From Candidatus Aminicenantota bacterium (GTDB lineage: Bacteria > Acidobacteriota > Aminicenantia > Aminicenantales > Saccharicenantaceae), in contig JAPKZD010000014.1 of assembly GCA_026393975.1 (NCBI GenBank), positions 169,105-212,724 on the forward strand: a DNA stretch of 43,620 nt. The letters run 5' to 3'. Positions 8,532 through 15,487 of the stretch are shown one piece after another. Both the position numbers and the translations under genes were made by a program. The number at the start of each line of letters is the position of its first letter. Positions within the stretch are counted from its first letter, which is position 1. The notes beneath the pieces are model-generated. The model was not told the DNA's origin, did not search any database, and worked only from the letters and a program-made list of their open reading frames with translations.

Positions 8532-9845
8532 CTAGAACTTGCGGCTTGCGGCCTCGATGCGGATGTTCTCGTAGGTCGTTGATAGGTAGATCAGGGGACT
8601 GCCCGAGTTGGCCGTGAAGGCCTTGATCAGGGACACGCCGTTGGACTGTTCGATGTCCGGCTTTTCCGGAAGCCCCCACTCGACCTCCCCGCCCTTCGAT
8701 CGAGCCTCGAGACGCGGCGACTCGCCGGCCGGCCAGGCGAGATGGATCGTCCCGTACTCGTTGCGGACGTCCATGCCGCGTTTCAGGTCGAGAGGCTTGA
8801 GGGTGACGTTGCCATTGCGGAGGACGACCGTGACCTCCGCCGAGAAATCGGCCAGTTCGACATTCTCGTAGGACGTCTTGACCGAGATCTCGCTGCCGCC
8901 AATCCCCGTCGCCGAGACGGCGGAGTTGTGGGCGTCGACCAAGAAACGGCCCTGGACGCCCGTGGCCCGGACCCCCTCGTAGCTCGTCCGGACGTCCAGG
9001 TCGCCCCGGACGTTCTCAGCGGTGACCGCCATGTTGTGCCCGGTGACCGCGGCCGGGCCGACGTCGGAAAGGAGGACCTTCTCGTAGGACGTGTCGATGG
9101 TGACGGCCCCCGCGACGCGCCGCGCGTCGACGGCGACGTTCGAGCCGCGGATATCCGCCTTTTGGCCGGCGTCCTCGACCCGGACCTGGGCGTAGCTCGT
9201 CTCAATCCACAGGTCGCCCGCGACCGAGACGGCCCGGACGTCGCCGTGGCTGTTGGTGATCCGGCATTCGCCCTGGATCTTCTGCGCCTCGAGGTCCTCA
9301 TAGCTCGTCTCCAGCGCGCAGGGTCCCTGGATGTCCGAGGCATAAAGCTCGCCGTGCCGGTTGCGGACCGTGGCCTCCTTGACCCCCTCGACGCGGACAA
9401 CACCGTAGGCGTTGGCGACGTGGACGGCCATCGCCCGGGGGACGGTCAGGATGAAGCCCGTTTCGAAGTTCTTCTTGCGGAACTCGTCCCGGTTCGTGGC
9501 GAGCGTCAGCTTGTCCGCGGCCGTGGTCAGCGTGTACTTGAGCCGGCCGGCGACGTCCTTGGCCTCCTCCTCCGTCCTGCGCCAGACGACCTTCTTGAAC
9601 GTCAGTTGGACCGTGTCCTGGTCTCCGCCGCGCACTTCCACCCAGCCATGGCCGTTCACGATCTCGATCGCCAGCGGCAGGGGAGCCTCGATCGTGCGCG
9701 TCTCCTCGGCGGTGTACTCTCTGCCGAACCCTGCGAAATCGTCGCCCCAGTTGAAGTCGAGATTCCAGTGCCCCGTCTGGACCTGGTAGACGACGAGGCC
9801 GGCCAGGATCAGGACGACAATGAGGACGACTTCCCTAAATTTCAT
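8532..9845 (-). CDS. DUF4097-like beta-repeat envelope protein
   Basis: A 437-aa protein with one N-terminal membrane anchor (VVLIVVLILAGLVVY, residues 6-20) and a large extracytoplasmic beta region. From about residue 140 on, short strands repeat with TSYE/TSYA at intervals of roughly 38-40 residues (ETSYED, ETSYAQ, DTSYEK, RTSYEG, KTSYEN, STTYEN), the pattern of DUF4097/DUF2807-type putative adhesin beta-helices. Such proteins often sit next to LiaF-like or ECF genes and are linked with envelope stress, though the biochemical role is unknown. It is the last gene of the sigma/anti-sigma operon, overlaps the previous gene by 11 bases and ends at a strong terminator. Confidence 0.82.
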   Translation of the reverse strand: MKFREVVLIVVLILAGLVVYQVQTGHWNLDFNWGDDFAGFGREYTAEETRTIEAPLPLAIEIVNGHGWVEVRGGDQDTVQLTFKKVVWRRTEEEAKDVAGRLKYTLTTAADKLTLATNRDEFRKKNFETGFILTVPRAMAVHVANAYGVVRVEGVKEATVRNRHGELYASDIQGPCALETSYEDLEAQKIQGECRITNSHGDVRAVSVAGDLWIETSYAQVRVEDAGQKADIRGSNVAVDARRVAGAVTIDTSYEKVLLSDVGPAAVTGHNMAVTAENVRGDLDVRTSYEGVRATGVQGRFLVDAHNSAVSATGIGGSEISVKTSYENVELADFSAEVTVVLRNGNVTLKPLDLKRGMDVRNEYGTIHLAWPAGESPRLEARSKGGEVEWGLPEKPDIEQSNGVSLIKAFTANSGSPLIYLSTTYENIRIEAASRKF

Positions 9846-10059
9846 GGTCTTTGTCCCGGGCCGGCGTCTCGGAGCGCTCGCTCCTCTCCTTGAGCCCGAG
9901 ATAGAGCTTGTTGGCGCCCCAGACGATCAGGATGACAGGCCAGAACCGCCAGACCTGGTCCCAGATGTCGATGTGGAACTGCTCGAGGAGGAAGATCCCG
10001 CCGAGCACGATGAGGATGATGCCCCAGATGAGCGAATCGCGGTGTTTCTGTCTTGCCAT
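9835..10059 (-). CDS. Small LiaF-TM/DUF5668-like membrane protein
   Basis: A 74-aa protein with two predicted membrane helices (WGIILIVLGGIFLLEQF and FWPVILIVWGANKLYLG) around the short amphipathic FHIDIWDQVWR. The pattern 'iliGlGvlfLL.nf....w..fWPliLI..G...l' is that of the LiaF N-terminal transmembrane module. The charged C-terminal tail faces the cytoplasm. LiaF-type proteins restrain envelope-stress signalling in Firmicutes; here I infer only a membrane stress role from the shared operon. A GGAGGT ribosome site precedes the ATG. Confidence 0.8.
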   Translation of the reverse strand: MARQKHRDSLIWGIILIVLGGIFLLEQFHIDIWDQVWRFWPVILIVWGANKLYLGLKERSERSETPARDKDHEI

Positions 10060-10071
10060 GGTGGACCTCCG

Positions 10072-10566
10072 TTAGTTGCCTTTCTTGGATTTGGCCACGG
10101 AATCGGCCACGAGCTTGAGTCCGATGGCGATGACCACGGCCGGCCAGAAGCGGAACAGGTCTTCGTAGAGGATGATCTCGAAGTTGGCCAGGATGAGCAG
10201 GACGCCGAGGGCGATGAGAAAAAGGCCCCAAAAGATCGAGCCCGAAGGCACGAGCTCGGGGAGTCCCTGGCCGGCCGGCCCGGCGGCCGGCTTCAGGCCG
10301 GCGGCGTTCAGGTTGATCGTCTTGGCGACCTGGACGCTGTCGATGATCTGAAAGAAATAGAATCCGGCCAGGAGCAGAGCCTTGAAGGGCTGGCCCCCGC
10401 CGCCGTTCTGGATGGTGATCAAGCCGGCGAAGAGGATCATGTAGAAGATGCCCTTGGCGATCTGGCCGTTGTAGAGGGCGCCCGTGCCGGGGAAGATGAT
10501 CGACAGGATACCGGCCGCGGCCGGCGACTTCGGCGGCCTCTGCTGGATGACGACTTTTTCTTCCAT
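10072..10566 (-). CDS. TM2-like plus LiaF-TM-like membrane protein
   Basis: A 164-aa membrane protein. The N-terminal part (AAAGILSIIFPGTGALYNGQIAKGIFYMILFAG is split over two helices, residues 14-46) has the 'PG.G..Y.Gq..kG' turn of TM2-type domains. The C-terminal part (WGLFLIALGVLLILANFE, then FRFWPAVVIAIGLKLV) repeats the LiaF-TM pattern of the following gene, suggesting a duplicated module. The ATG at 10566 was chosen for its GGAGGT seven bases upstream; an in-frame ATG at 10587 would overlap the upstream stop as TAATG and is also possible. Confidence 0.78.
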   Translation of the reverse strand: MEEKVVIQQRPPKSPAAAGILSIIFPGTGALYNGQIAKGIFYMILFAGLITIQNGGGGQPFKALLLAGFYFFQIIDSVQVAKTINLNAAGLKPAAGPAGQGLPELVPSGSIFWGLFLIALGVLLILANFEIILYEDLFRFWPAVVIAIGLKLVADSVAKSKKGN

Positions 10567-10586
10567 GGATGTTACCTCCGTTGGCA

Positions 10587-11102
10587 TTATTGGTTTCCCT
10601 CGCCGCCCTTCAGGAGGTCGAGGGTTTTGATGGACTTGACGACGTTGCCGGCGAACGACCCGACTTCGGATTTGAGCGACCCGGCCCCGGCGTAGAGCTT
10701 TTCGGCCGTGCCGATACCGCGGTGGAACGTCAGGTCGAACTGCTTCCGGATCCCCCGGCCTTCCGGATGGAAGAGGACGAAGGAAACGGCGACGAACAGG
10801 ACGGTGAAAGCGGCGTAGACCGGCTGGAGGGCGGGTCGGGTCAGCCAATCGAAGACCGGCCGGAAAAATTTCCTTTTCTCGCGCTTCGCGGCCGGGATGG
10901 CGTAGAGGCTCGAGAGCAGGGCCGGGGAAGGCTCGGCCTCGGGGAAGGCGGCCATGGCCCCGGTCATTTCCTTCATCAAGGCGAGGAGCGCGGCGCACTC
11001 CGGACAGGCGGCGAGATGGGTGTCCACTTCGGCCTTCTCCGCGGCGGCCAGCTCACCCTCGAGGTAGGCGGACAGCAGTTCTTCGAACCGTTCGCAGGTC
11101 AT
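10587..11102 (-). CDS. Zinc-finger anti-sigma factor (zf-HC2 type)
   Basis: A 171-aa single-pass membrane protein. The N-terminal ZAS domain shows Cys3 and the H29-x3-C33-x2-C36 motif (THLAACPEC), which binds zinc and grips the ECF sigma factor. A membrane helix follows at about 85-105 (YAAFTVLFVAVSFVLF) and an extracytoplasmic tail of about 60 residues ends the protein. Its ATG overlaps the sigma stop by four bases, the standard coupled arrangement. It should hold the adjacent sigma factor inactive until an envelope signal. Confidence 0.92.
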   Translation of the reverse strand: MTCERFEELLSAYLEGELAAAEKAEVDTHLAACPECAALLALMKEMTGAMAAFPEAEPSPALLSSLYAIPAAKREKRKFFRPVFDWLTRPALQPVYAAFTVLFVAVSFVLFHPEGRGIRKQFDLTFHRGIGTAEKLYAGAGSLKSEVGSFAGNVVKSIKTLDLLKGGEGNQ

Positions 11103-11653
11103 GAGATTTCTCCTCGGTATTCCCTCAGGACCTGGGCCAGTTGGAGGCGCGCCCGGTTGACGCGCGACTTGACCGTCCCCAGGGGCAGGCTGAGGATCTC
11201 GGCGACCTCTTCGTAGCTCTTCCCCTGCAGGTCCCTCAGGATAATGACCATCCGCATATCCGCCGACAGGCGATTGAGCCCCTCCCAAACGAGGGCCTTG
11301 GTTTCCTTAGCGACAAGACTTTGCTCGGGGCCGTCGTGGGCAGTCTGGGCCAGGACGCGTTCGTCGTAATCGTCCCTCTGCGTCTTTTCCCACTTGGTCC
11401 GGCGGTACTCGTCGATGAGGTGGTTCTTGACCAGGGTGAGCAGCCAGGGCGTGAAGTTCTTGCCGAAGTCGTATTTCGGCAGGGCGCCGGAAAGCTTGAG
11501 GAAGACCTCTTGGGTCCTGTCCTCGGCTTCCTGCCGGCTCCCGGAGAACTGATAGGCCATGTTAAAAATCCTTTTGGCGAACGTGTTCACCAGAGTTTCC
11601 CAAGCTCCCTGGCTCCCGGCCAGGCACTCTCTGATGACTTCGTTCAAATCCAC
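11099..11653 (-). CDS. ECF RNA polymerase sigma factor (RpoE-like), operon 1
   Basis: A 184-aa sigma factor with only regions 2 and 4. Region 2 contains AYQFSGSRQEAEDRTQEVFL (-10 recognition and core binding); region 4 contains the helix-turn-helix KSYEEVAEILSLPLGTVKSR. The start is GTG at 11653 with AAGGTG as ribosome site; no better ATG exists. The upstream promoter is GGAACTT-N16-GTCAAC, a sigmaE-type element, so the gene probably activates itself. It heads a five-gene minus-strand operon of anti-sigma factor, two small membrane proteins and a DUF4097-like protein. Confidence 0.95.
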   Translation of the reverse strand: MDLNEVIRECLAGSQGAWETLVNTFAKRIFNMAYQFSGSRQEAEDRTQEVFLKLSGALPKYDFGKNFTPWLLTLVKNHLIDEYRRTKWEKTQRDDYDERVLAQTAHDGPEQSLVAKETKALVWEGLNRLSADMRMVIILRDLQGKSYEEVAEILSLPLGTVKSRVNRARLQLAQVLREYRGEIS

Positions 11654-11666
11654 TCAATTCACCTTG

Positions 11667-11695
11667 GTTGACGGAGTCGGATGGAGGAAAGTTCC
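11667..11695 (-). promoter_or_regulatory. SigmaE-type autoregulatory promoter
   Basis: On the minus strand GGAACTT (11689-11695) is followed after exactly 16 bases by GTCAAC (11667-11672). The -35 matches the sigmaE consensus fully and the -10 keeps its GTC core. The distance to the GTG start is 13 bases. The same box with the same spacing occurs at 18165-18193. Confidence 0.75.
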
Positions 11696-11800
11696 ATTCC
11701 CGGCCCATTTTCGTACAAAACGGCCTTCCCGGCAACTGGCGTGCCCGGGCGGACCATAACATCGGCCGCCTAGGGGCTTCGGGCATCGTCTTCGTTCGCC

Positions 11801-11879
11801 GCGGTGATTTTTACGCCTTCCCGGGCCGGATTCGGTGGGAGGAGTCCGCGTATCCGTCCCGGGAAGTCTAAATCACCGC
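11801..11879. repeat. Long imperfect hairpin in the spacer between the two ECF operons
   Basis: Outer arms GCGGTGATTT (11801-11810) and AAATCACCGC (11870-11879) are exact complements; a second stem CTTCCCGGG (11817-11825) with CCCGGGAAG (11858-11866) and a weak inner stem (11828-11835 with 11846-11855) stack inside. A 12-base direct repeat CTTCGGGCATCG flanks the region at 11777-11788 and 11927-11938. It could be a small RNA-like structure or a decayed mobile palindrome. The whole spacer 11654-12068 has no convincing gene. Confidence 0.6.
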
Positions 11880-11942
11880 TTTATGCTTCCTCCGACGACA
11901 CCCTCAGCCCCCCTTTCGGTGGCCTCCTTCGGGCATCGCTCT

Positions 11943-11985
11943 GGCAAAGAGGGACTGTCCCCAATGGGGGCTGTCCCTCTTTGCC
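11943..11985. repeat. REP-like palindrome (GGGACTGTCCC type)
   Basis: Arms of 20 bases (11943-11962 and 11966-11985) pair with two mismatches around a three-base loop; each arm contains AAAGAGGGAC or its complement. A partial copy of one arm (CTGTCCCTCTTT) occurs again at 14708-14719. Such palindromes are typical REP elements of Y1-transposase (RAYT) systems. Confidence 0.8.
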
Positions 11986-12010
11986 GGCAAGTAGCGAAAA
12001 GGGGCCGGCC

Positions 12011-12019
12011 TGCTATAAT
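12011..12019 (+). promoter_or_regulatory. Extended -10 promoter of the second ECF operon
   Basis: TGCTATAAT combines a perfect TATAAT (12014-12019) with the TGn extension. No good -35 is found at 16-18 bases, which fits extended -10 promoters. The start would be near 12026, giving a leader of about 43-49 bases. Confidence 0.6.
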
Positions 12020-12068
12020 AAAAGGGTCCGAAGATGTAACTTTCTTGGGGAAATCGAGGTTTTAGGAT

Positions 12069-12659
12069 ATGAGCATGGACGAACAAGAGCTGATCCGGCG
12101 CGTCCAGGACGGAGACGAGTGGGCGTTCGGCCAGATCATGGGTCTTTATAAGGACAAGATCGTGAATTATCTCTACCAGTTCTCGGGCGACTATCAGAAG
12201 GCCGTCGACCTGGCCCAGGAGACGTTCCTCAGGGTTTACTTCAAGGCCGACAAGTACCGGCCGATCGCGCCCCTGTCCTCCTGGATCTACACTATCGCCT
12301 CGAACCTGGCCAAGACCGAGTGCCGGAGGACGAAGAAGATGGCCACCGTCTCCCTCGAGGACATCCCCAACAACTTCTCGAGCGGCACCTATTACGAGGA
12401 CCCGGCCGACCCGGGGCTCGTCCGGAACCTCCGCGAGGCCCTGGCCGGGCTCCACCCCCGCTACCGCGTCCCGGTCGTCCTCAAGGACATTGAGGGTTTC
12501 TCCCAGGAGGAGATCGCCCGGATCATCAAACGGCCGGTCGGGACCGTCAAGGCCCGGATCAGCCGCGGCCGGGAACAGCTCAGGAAAAAGCTGGAAAAGG
12601 CCATGACCGCCGAGCCCTATCCTGCTGAAAAAGAGGTGAGCGAACATGGAAGGGCATGA
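12069..12659 (+). CDS. ECF RNA polymerase sigma factor, operon 2
   Basis: A 196-aa ECF sigma factor. Region 2 includes YLYQFSGDYQKAVDLAQETF and region 4 the helix-turn-helix FSQEEIARIIKRPVGTVKAR. The ATG at 12069 gives MSMDEQ; the ATG at 12075 is better spaced from AGGA and may be the true start. It is divergent from the first ECF operon and differs in sequence and partners: its downstream neighbours are a membrane protein without zinc finger and an HtrA-like protein. This is the rpoE-rseA-mucD type of order, pointing to control of envelope protein quality. Confidence 0.94.
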   Translation: MSMDEQELIRRVQDGDEWAFGQIMGLYKDKIVNYLYQFSGDYQKAVDLAQETFLRVYFKADKYRPIAPLSSWIYTIASNLAKTECRRTKKMATVSLEDIPNNFSSGTYYEDPADPGLVRNLREALAGLHPRYRVPVVLKDIEGFSQEEIARIIKRPVGTVKARISRGREQLRKKLEKAMTAEPYPAEKEVSEHGRA

Positions 12660-13056
12660 ACTTCTCGCCAAAATGAACAGGGCTGCGGCCCCCGCGGGCT
12701 TCGAAGAGGCCGTCCTGACCAAGCTTCCGGCCGCCCGCAAGGAGCGGGCGCGGATCCACCGGGCGAACTTCCGCTATGCGTTCGCCGGCTCGGCCGCCCT
12801 CGTCTTCGTCGGCTTTGTCCTCCTCAACCCGTCCCTCTTCCAGAAGGAACTCCCACTGACATTCGCCGAGCGGGAGGCCCTAACCGTGCCCTCCGAGGGG
12901 GGGAAGGGGATTTCGTCCGCTCAGCAGTCGCGCCTGATCCCCGTTTTCGAGACCATGGACTACGCGTCCGAATTCCGCAACGCTCAATCCCAACCCCGAA
13001 CGGTTTACATACTGGAGCAGGTTTCCGAGTCCGTATCTTCGGAAATCATTTATTAG
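12646..13056 (+). CDS. Putative anti-sigma factor, single-pass membrane protein
   Basis: A 136-aa protein overlapping the sigma gene by 14 bases. It has a charged cytoplasmic N-terminus of about 40 residues, one membrane helix (YAFAGSAALVFVGFVLL, about 44-60) and an extracytoplasmic tail. There is no His/Cys zinc motif, so it is not a ZAS anti-sigma of the usual form. Position, topology and coupling argue for an anti-sigma role like that of RseA-type proteins; the sequence alone does not prove it. Confidence 0.65.
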   Translation: MEGHELLAKMNRAAAPAGFEEAVLTKLPAARKERARIHRANFRYAFAGSAALVFVGFVLLNPSLFQKELPLTFAEREALTVPSEGGKGISSAQQSRLIPVFETMDYASEFRNAQSQPRTVYILEQVSESVSSEIIY

Positions 13057-13070
13057 GAGGTTATACCGCC

Positions 13071-14696
13071 ATGAACAGGATGATCAAACCGGCTCTCGTG
13101 ATCATGGCTTCCATCGCCGTCCTGGCCCCCTCTTTCGGGGCTAAAACGGCTGGGGCGAAGGGCCTCGAACCCGACATCACGGGCGTCGCCAAAAAAGTCT
13201 TTCCTTCGGTCGTCCGGGTCGAGGTGCAGAACCATACGCGCCGGGTGGCCACCGGCGTCGTAATCGAGAAGGGCGGCTACATTGTCACCACCGCCCTCAT
13301 TTCCCCGCGTGAAGAAAAGATCACCGTCACGACGTCGGAAGGGAAGAGGATCGACGCCGAGTTCCTCGGCTTCGACACGGAGACCCAACTGGCCCTGCTC
13401 AAGGCTAAGGACGCGGGCCTGCCCGCCCTGGCCCCTGGAAAGGCGGCGGACTTGGCGCCGGGCTCCTGGATCTGCGTCATCGGGGTTTCGCCCGAGCAGA
13501 CCGCGACGGTGACCCAGGGCATCGTCAGCTCTGTCGCCGAGGACAAGCTGCGGCTCAACGTCTGGGTGACGCCCGGGTCGAGCGGCGGCCCCGTCGTCGA
13601 CGCCAACGGCCGGATGGTGGGGCTCCTCCGCGGCATCTACATGGAGGAGAAGCCCGTCGTCTTCCAGTTCAGGGACAAGGAACAGTCCGGCTCCGGATAC
13701 GTCTTCAGCAGCCGGGCCGAAGCCCCCTCTTCAGGGATGGCTCTGGCCGTTCCCGTGGACGTCGTCAAGGACATCAGCGCGCAGATCAAGGACAAGGGCA
13801 AGGTCGAACGGGGCTGGCTGGGAGTGGGCATCGTCCTCAACGAGGAAGGCCGGACCGAGATCGGCTCCACCGACCCGGACAGCCCGGCCGAGCTGGCCAA
13901 GCTCCAGACCGGCGACGTCGTCCTCAAGATAGGGGACAAGGACGTCTCCAGCCCCGACGTGCTGGCCGCCGAAATCCGGAAGAGGAAGCCGGGCCAGGAC
14001 GTCACCCTCCAAGTCGAGCGGGACGGCAAGCCCATGGACGTCAAGGTCAAGCTCGGCGAATATCCCGAGAACGAAGCCCAGAGGGAGATGGAGATCCGTT
14101 TCCCGGGGCTCTTCGGGCCGGACACGCCTCCGCCGCAGTTTTCCTTTTCGCCGCGGCCGGCGTCTCCCGACAAGGCCCCGAAGTCCGACGCGCCGCGGCC
14201 GCTCGCTCCTAAGACGCCCGAGTGGTCCTACGAAACGCGGAAATTCATCGGCGTCTACTGCGGCGAGCTCAACCGCGAATTGGCCGAGCACTTCGGGGTC
14301 AAAGAGGGGACGGGTCTCATCGTTTCCAAGCTGACCGAGGGCGGCCCGGCAGAAAAAGCCAAGCTCAAGGTCGGCGACGTCATCGTCAGCGTGGACGGCA
14401 AGCGCGTGGAGACCGTGAACGACCTCATCGACCTCGTCCAGGCCAAGGCCAAGGGGACCAAGGTCAAGCTCGAGATCTTGAGGGACAAGAAGACCATGAC
14501 GCTCGACGTCGAGGTTTCCGAGGAGGAGAGCGGGGGGCTCTTCGACTCCGGAAACTTCCAGGGCTTCCTCGAATCCTGGCAGGACTATACCGACGCTTTC
14601 AAGAACGAGCTCATGAAGTGGCAGGCCGACGGGATGCCTGAGCAGCGGCAGAGCCTGAAGAAGAGCAGTCAAAAGGGGCTATTGAAAAGGATCTAA
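13071..14696 (+). CDS. HtrA/DegP-like double-PDZ protein, probable pseudoprotease
   Basis: A 541-aa exported protein: signal peptide (1 to about 24), trypsin-like domain (about 35-235) and two PDZ domains (about 245-335 and 390-475), joined by a Pro-rich linker. The serine site survives (PGSSGG, Ser171), but the usual TNNHVV is TTALIS, so the catalytic His is Leu76, and the usual 'DxxTDLA' Asp is Gln106 (DTETQLALL). Two of three catalytic residues are therefore gone. The fold and PDZ modules look intact, which suggests a binding or chaperone role, perhaps sensing misfolded proteins for the sigma/anti-sigma pair upstream. It starts 14 bases after the putative anti-sigma gene with AGGAGG before the ATG. 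Confidence 0.88.
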   Translation: MNRMIKPALVIMASIAVLAPSFGAKTAGAKGLEPDITGVAKKVFPSVVRVEVQNHTRRVATGVVIEKGGYIVTTALISPREEKITVTTSEGKRIDAEFLGFDTETQLALLKAKDAGLPALAPGKAADLAPGSWICVIGVSPEQTATVTQGIVSSVAEDKLRLNVWVTPGSSGGPVVDANGRMVGLLRGIYMEEKPVVFQFRDKEQSGSGYVFSSRAEAPSSGMALAVPVDVVKDISAQIKDKGKVERGWLGVGIVLNEEGRTEIGSTDPDSPAELAKLQTGDVVLKIGDKDVSSPDVLAAEIRKRKPGQDVTLQVERDGKPMDVKVKLGEYPENEAQREMEIRFPGLFGPDTPPPQFSFSPRPASPDKAPKSDAPRPLAPKTPEWSYETRKFIGVYCGELNRELAEHFGVKEGTGLIVSKLTEGGPAEKAKLKVGDVIVSVDGKRVETVNDLIDLVQAKAKGTKVKLEILRDKKTMTLDVEVSEEESGGLFDSGNFQGFLESWQDYTDAFKNELMKWQADGMPEQRQSLKKSSQKGLLKRI

Positions 14697-14720
14697 GAGA
14701 CCTGCTCCTGTCCCTCTTTT
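14695..14720 (+). terminator. Decayed REP copy acting as a possible terminator
   Basis: AAGAGAC (14695-14701) and GTCCCTCTT (14710-14718) form an imperfect short stem followed by T residues on the plus strand. The right half, CTGTCCCTCTTT, is identical to the arm of the REP-like palindrome at 11943-11985. It lies at the end of the HtrA-like gene and abuts the converging trmH stop. Confidence 0.5.
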
Positions 14721-15308
14721 TTATTCTGGAAGATTGAGCCAGCGTTTCTTGAGCCGCTCGAATTCCTCGGCCGAGAGCCGGGCCTTGTCGAAATAGCCTT
14801 TCGCCGACCTCTGCCGCAGGGCCTCGTAGAGGATGACCGCTACGGAGACCGACAGGTTGAGGCTCTGGACCATGCCCAGCATCGGGATGCGGACGACCTT
14901 GTCGGCGAAGGTGAGCGCTTCCTCCGAGATACCCTCCGACTCGCTGCCGAAGACGAGGGCGACCGGCTTGGCGAAATCGACGTCCGTATAGGGGATGGCG
15001 TCTTTCTGGAGATGCGTGGCGACGATCTCGAACCCCGCTTTTTTCAACGGCTCGAAGCATTCGGCCGGGGTTGGGTGGACGGCGATCTCGAGCCACTTGT
15101 CGGCCCGGGTCGAGATGGCCTCGTTGAAGCGGAGGAGCTCGGGATTTGGAGAGACGAGGTCGAGATGGAGGACGCCCGCGGCGTCGCACGTCCGGATGAC
15201 GGCGCTGGCGTTGTGGGCGATGGTCACGCCCTCGAGAACGACGCGCAGGTCGGATTGACGGTGGGACAGGACGCGGCTGACCTTTTCGATTCTCTCAGGT
15301 GTCGGCAT
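14721..15308 (-). CDS. trmH: tRNA (guanosine-2'-O-)-methyltransferase TrmH
   Basis: A 195-aa SPOUT (TrmH/SpoU) methyltransferase. The three family motifs are present: NASAVIRTCDAAG (motif 1, with the catalytic Arg), VFGSESEGIS (motif 2) and IPMLGMVQSLNLSVSVAV (motif 3, the knot that binds SAM). The N-terminus with RQSDLRVVLEGV is typical of TrmH proper, which methylates G18 in the D-loop of several tRNAs. The start codon is six bases after the -10 box, so the mRNA would be leaderless. It diverges from tRNA-Leu, and the two -35 boxes overlap. Confidence 0.93.
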   Translation of the reverse strand: MPTPERIEKVSRVLSHRQSDLRVVLEGVTIAHNASAVIRTCDAAGVLHLDLVSPNPELLRFNEAISTRADKWLEIAVHPTPAECFEPLKKAGFEIVATHLQKDAIPYTDVDFAKPVALVFGSESEGISEEALTFADKVVRIPMLGMVQSLNLSVSVAVILYEALRQRSAKGYFDKARLSAEEFERLKKRWLNLPE

Positions 15309-15314
15309 GCCGGA

Positions 15315-15343
15315 ACTATATCAGACAGGGCGTTTCTTGAAAA
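15315..15343 (-). promoter_or_regulatory. Promoter of trmH (leaderless)
   Basis: On the minus strand TTTTCA (15338-15343), a 17-base spacer and TATAGT (15315-15320). Only six bases separate the -10 from the ATG at 15308, so transcription would begin at or next to the A of the start codon. The -35 overlaps that of tRNA-Leu. Confidence 0.6.
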
Positions 15344-15365
15344 TAGGCCGGTTTTCCCTTATAGT
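15337..15365 (+). promoter_or_regulatory. Promoter of tRNA-Leu
   Basis: TTGAAA (15337-15342), a 17-base spacer and TATAGT (15360-15365), ten bases before the tRNA 5' end. The -35 shares five bases with the trmH -35 on the other strand. Confidence 0.7.
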
Positions 15366-15375
15366 TAGTGGCCGT

Positions 15376-15464
15376 GCCGGTGTGGCGGAACTGGCAGACG
15401 CGCGGGACTCAAAATCCCGTCCGGGGCAACTCGGGTGTGGGTTCGATTCCCTCCACCGGCACCA
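15376..15464 (+). tRNA. tRNA-Leu(CAA)
   Basis: The acceptor GCCGGTG (15376-15382) pairs with CACCGGC (15454-15460), then discriminator A and encoded CCA. The anticodon loop CTCAAAA, closed by CGGGA/TCCCG, gives CAA. A long variable arm (CCGGGGCAACTCGGG) marks a class II tRNA, as expected for Leu. The T-arm GGGTTCGATTCCC is normal. Confidence 0.97.
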
Positions 15465-15487
15465 ATTTCCTCTAGCTATTCTACCCC

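Noticed and set aside
12037-12064. A weak sigmaE-like element (GTAACTT, 15 bases, GTTTTA) before the second sigma gene
   Set aside because: The -35 and -10 both deviate and it would start transcription at or after the ATG at 12069; the extended -10 at 12011 is a better explanation.
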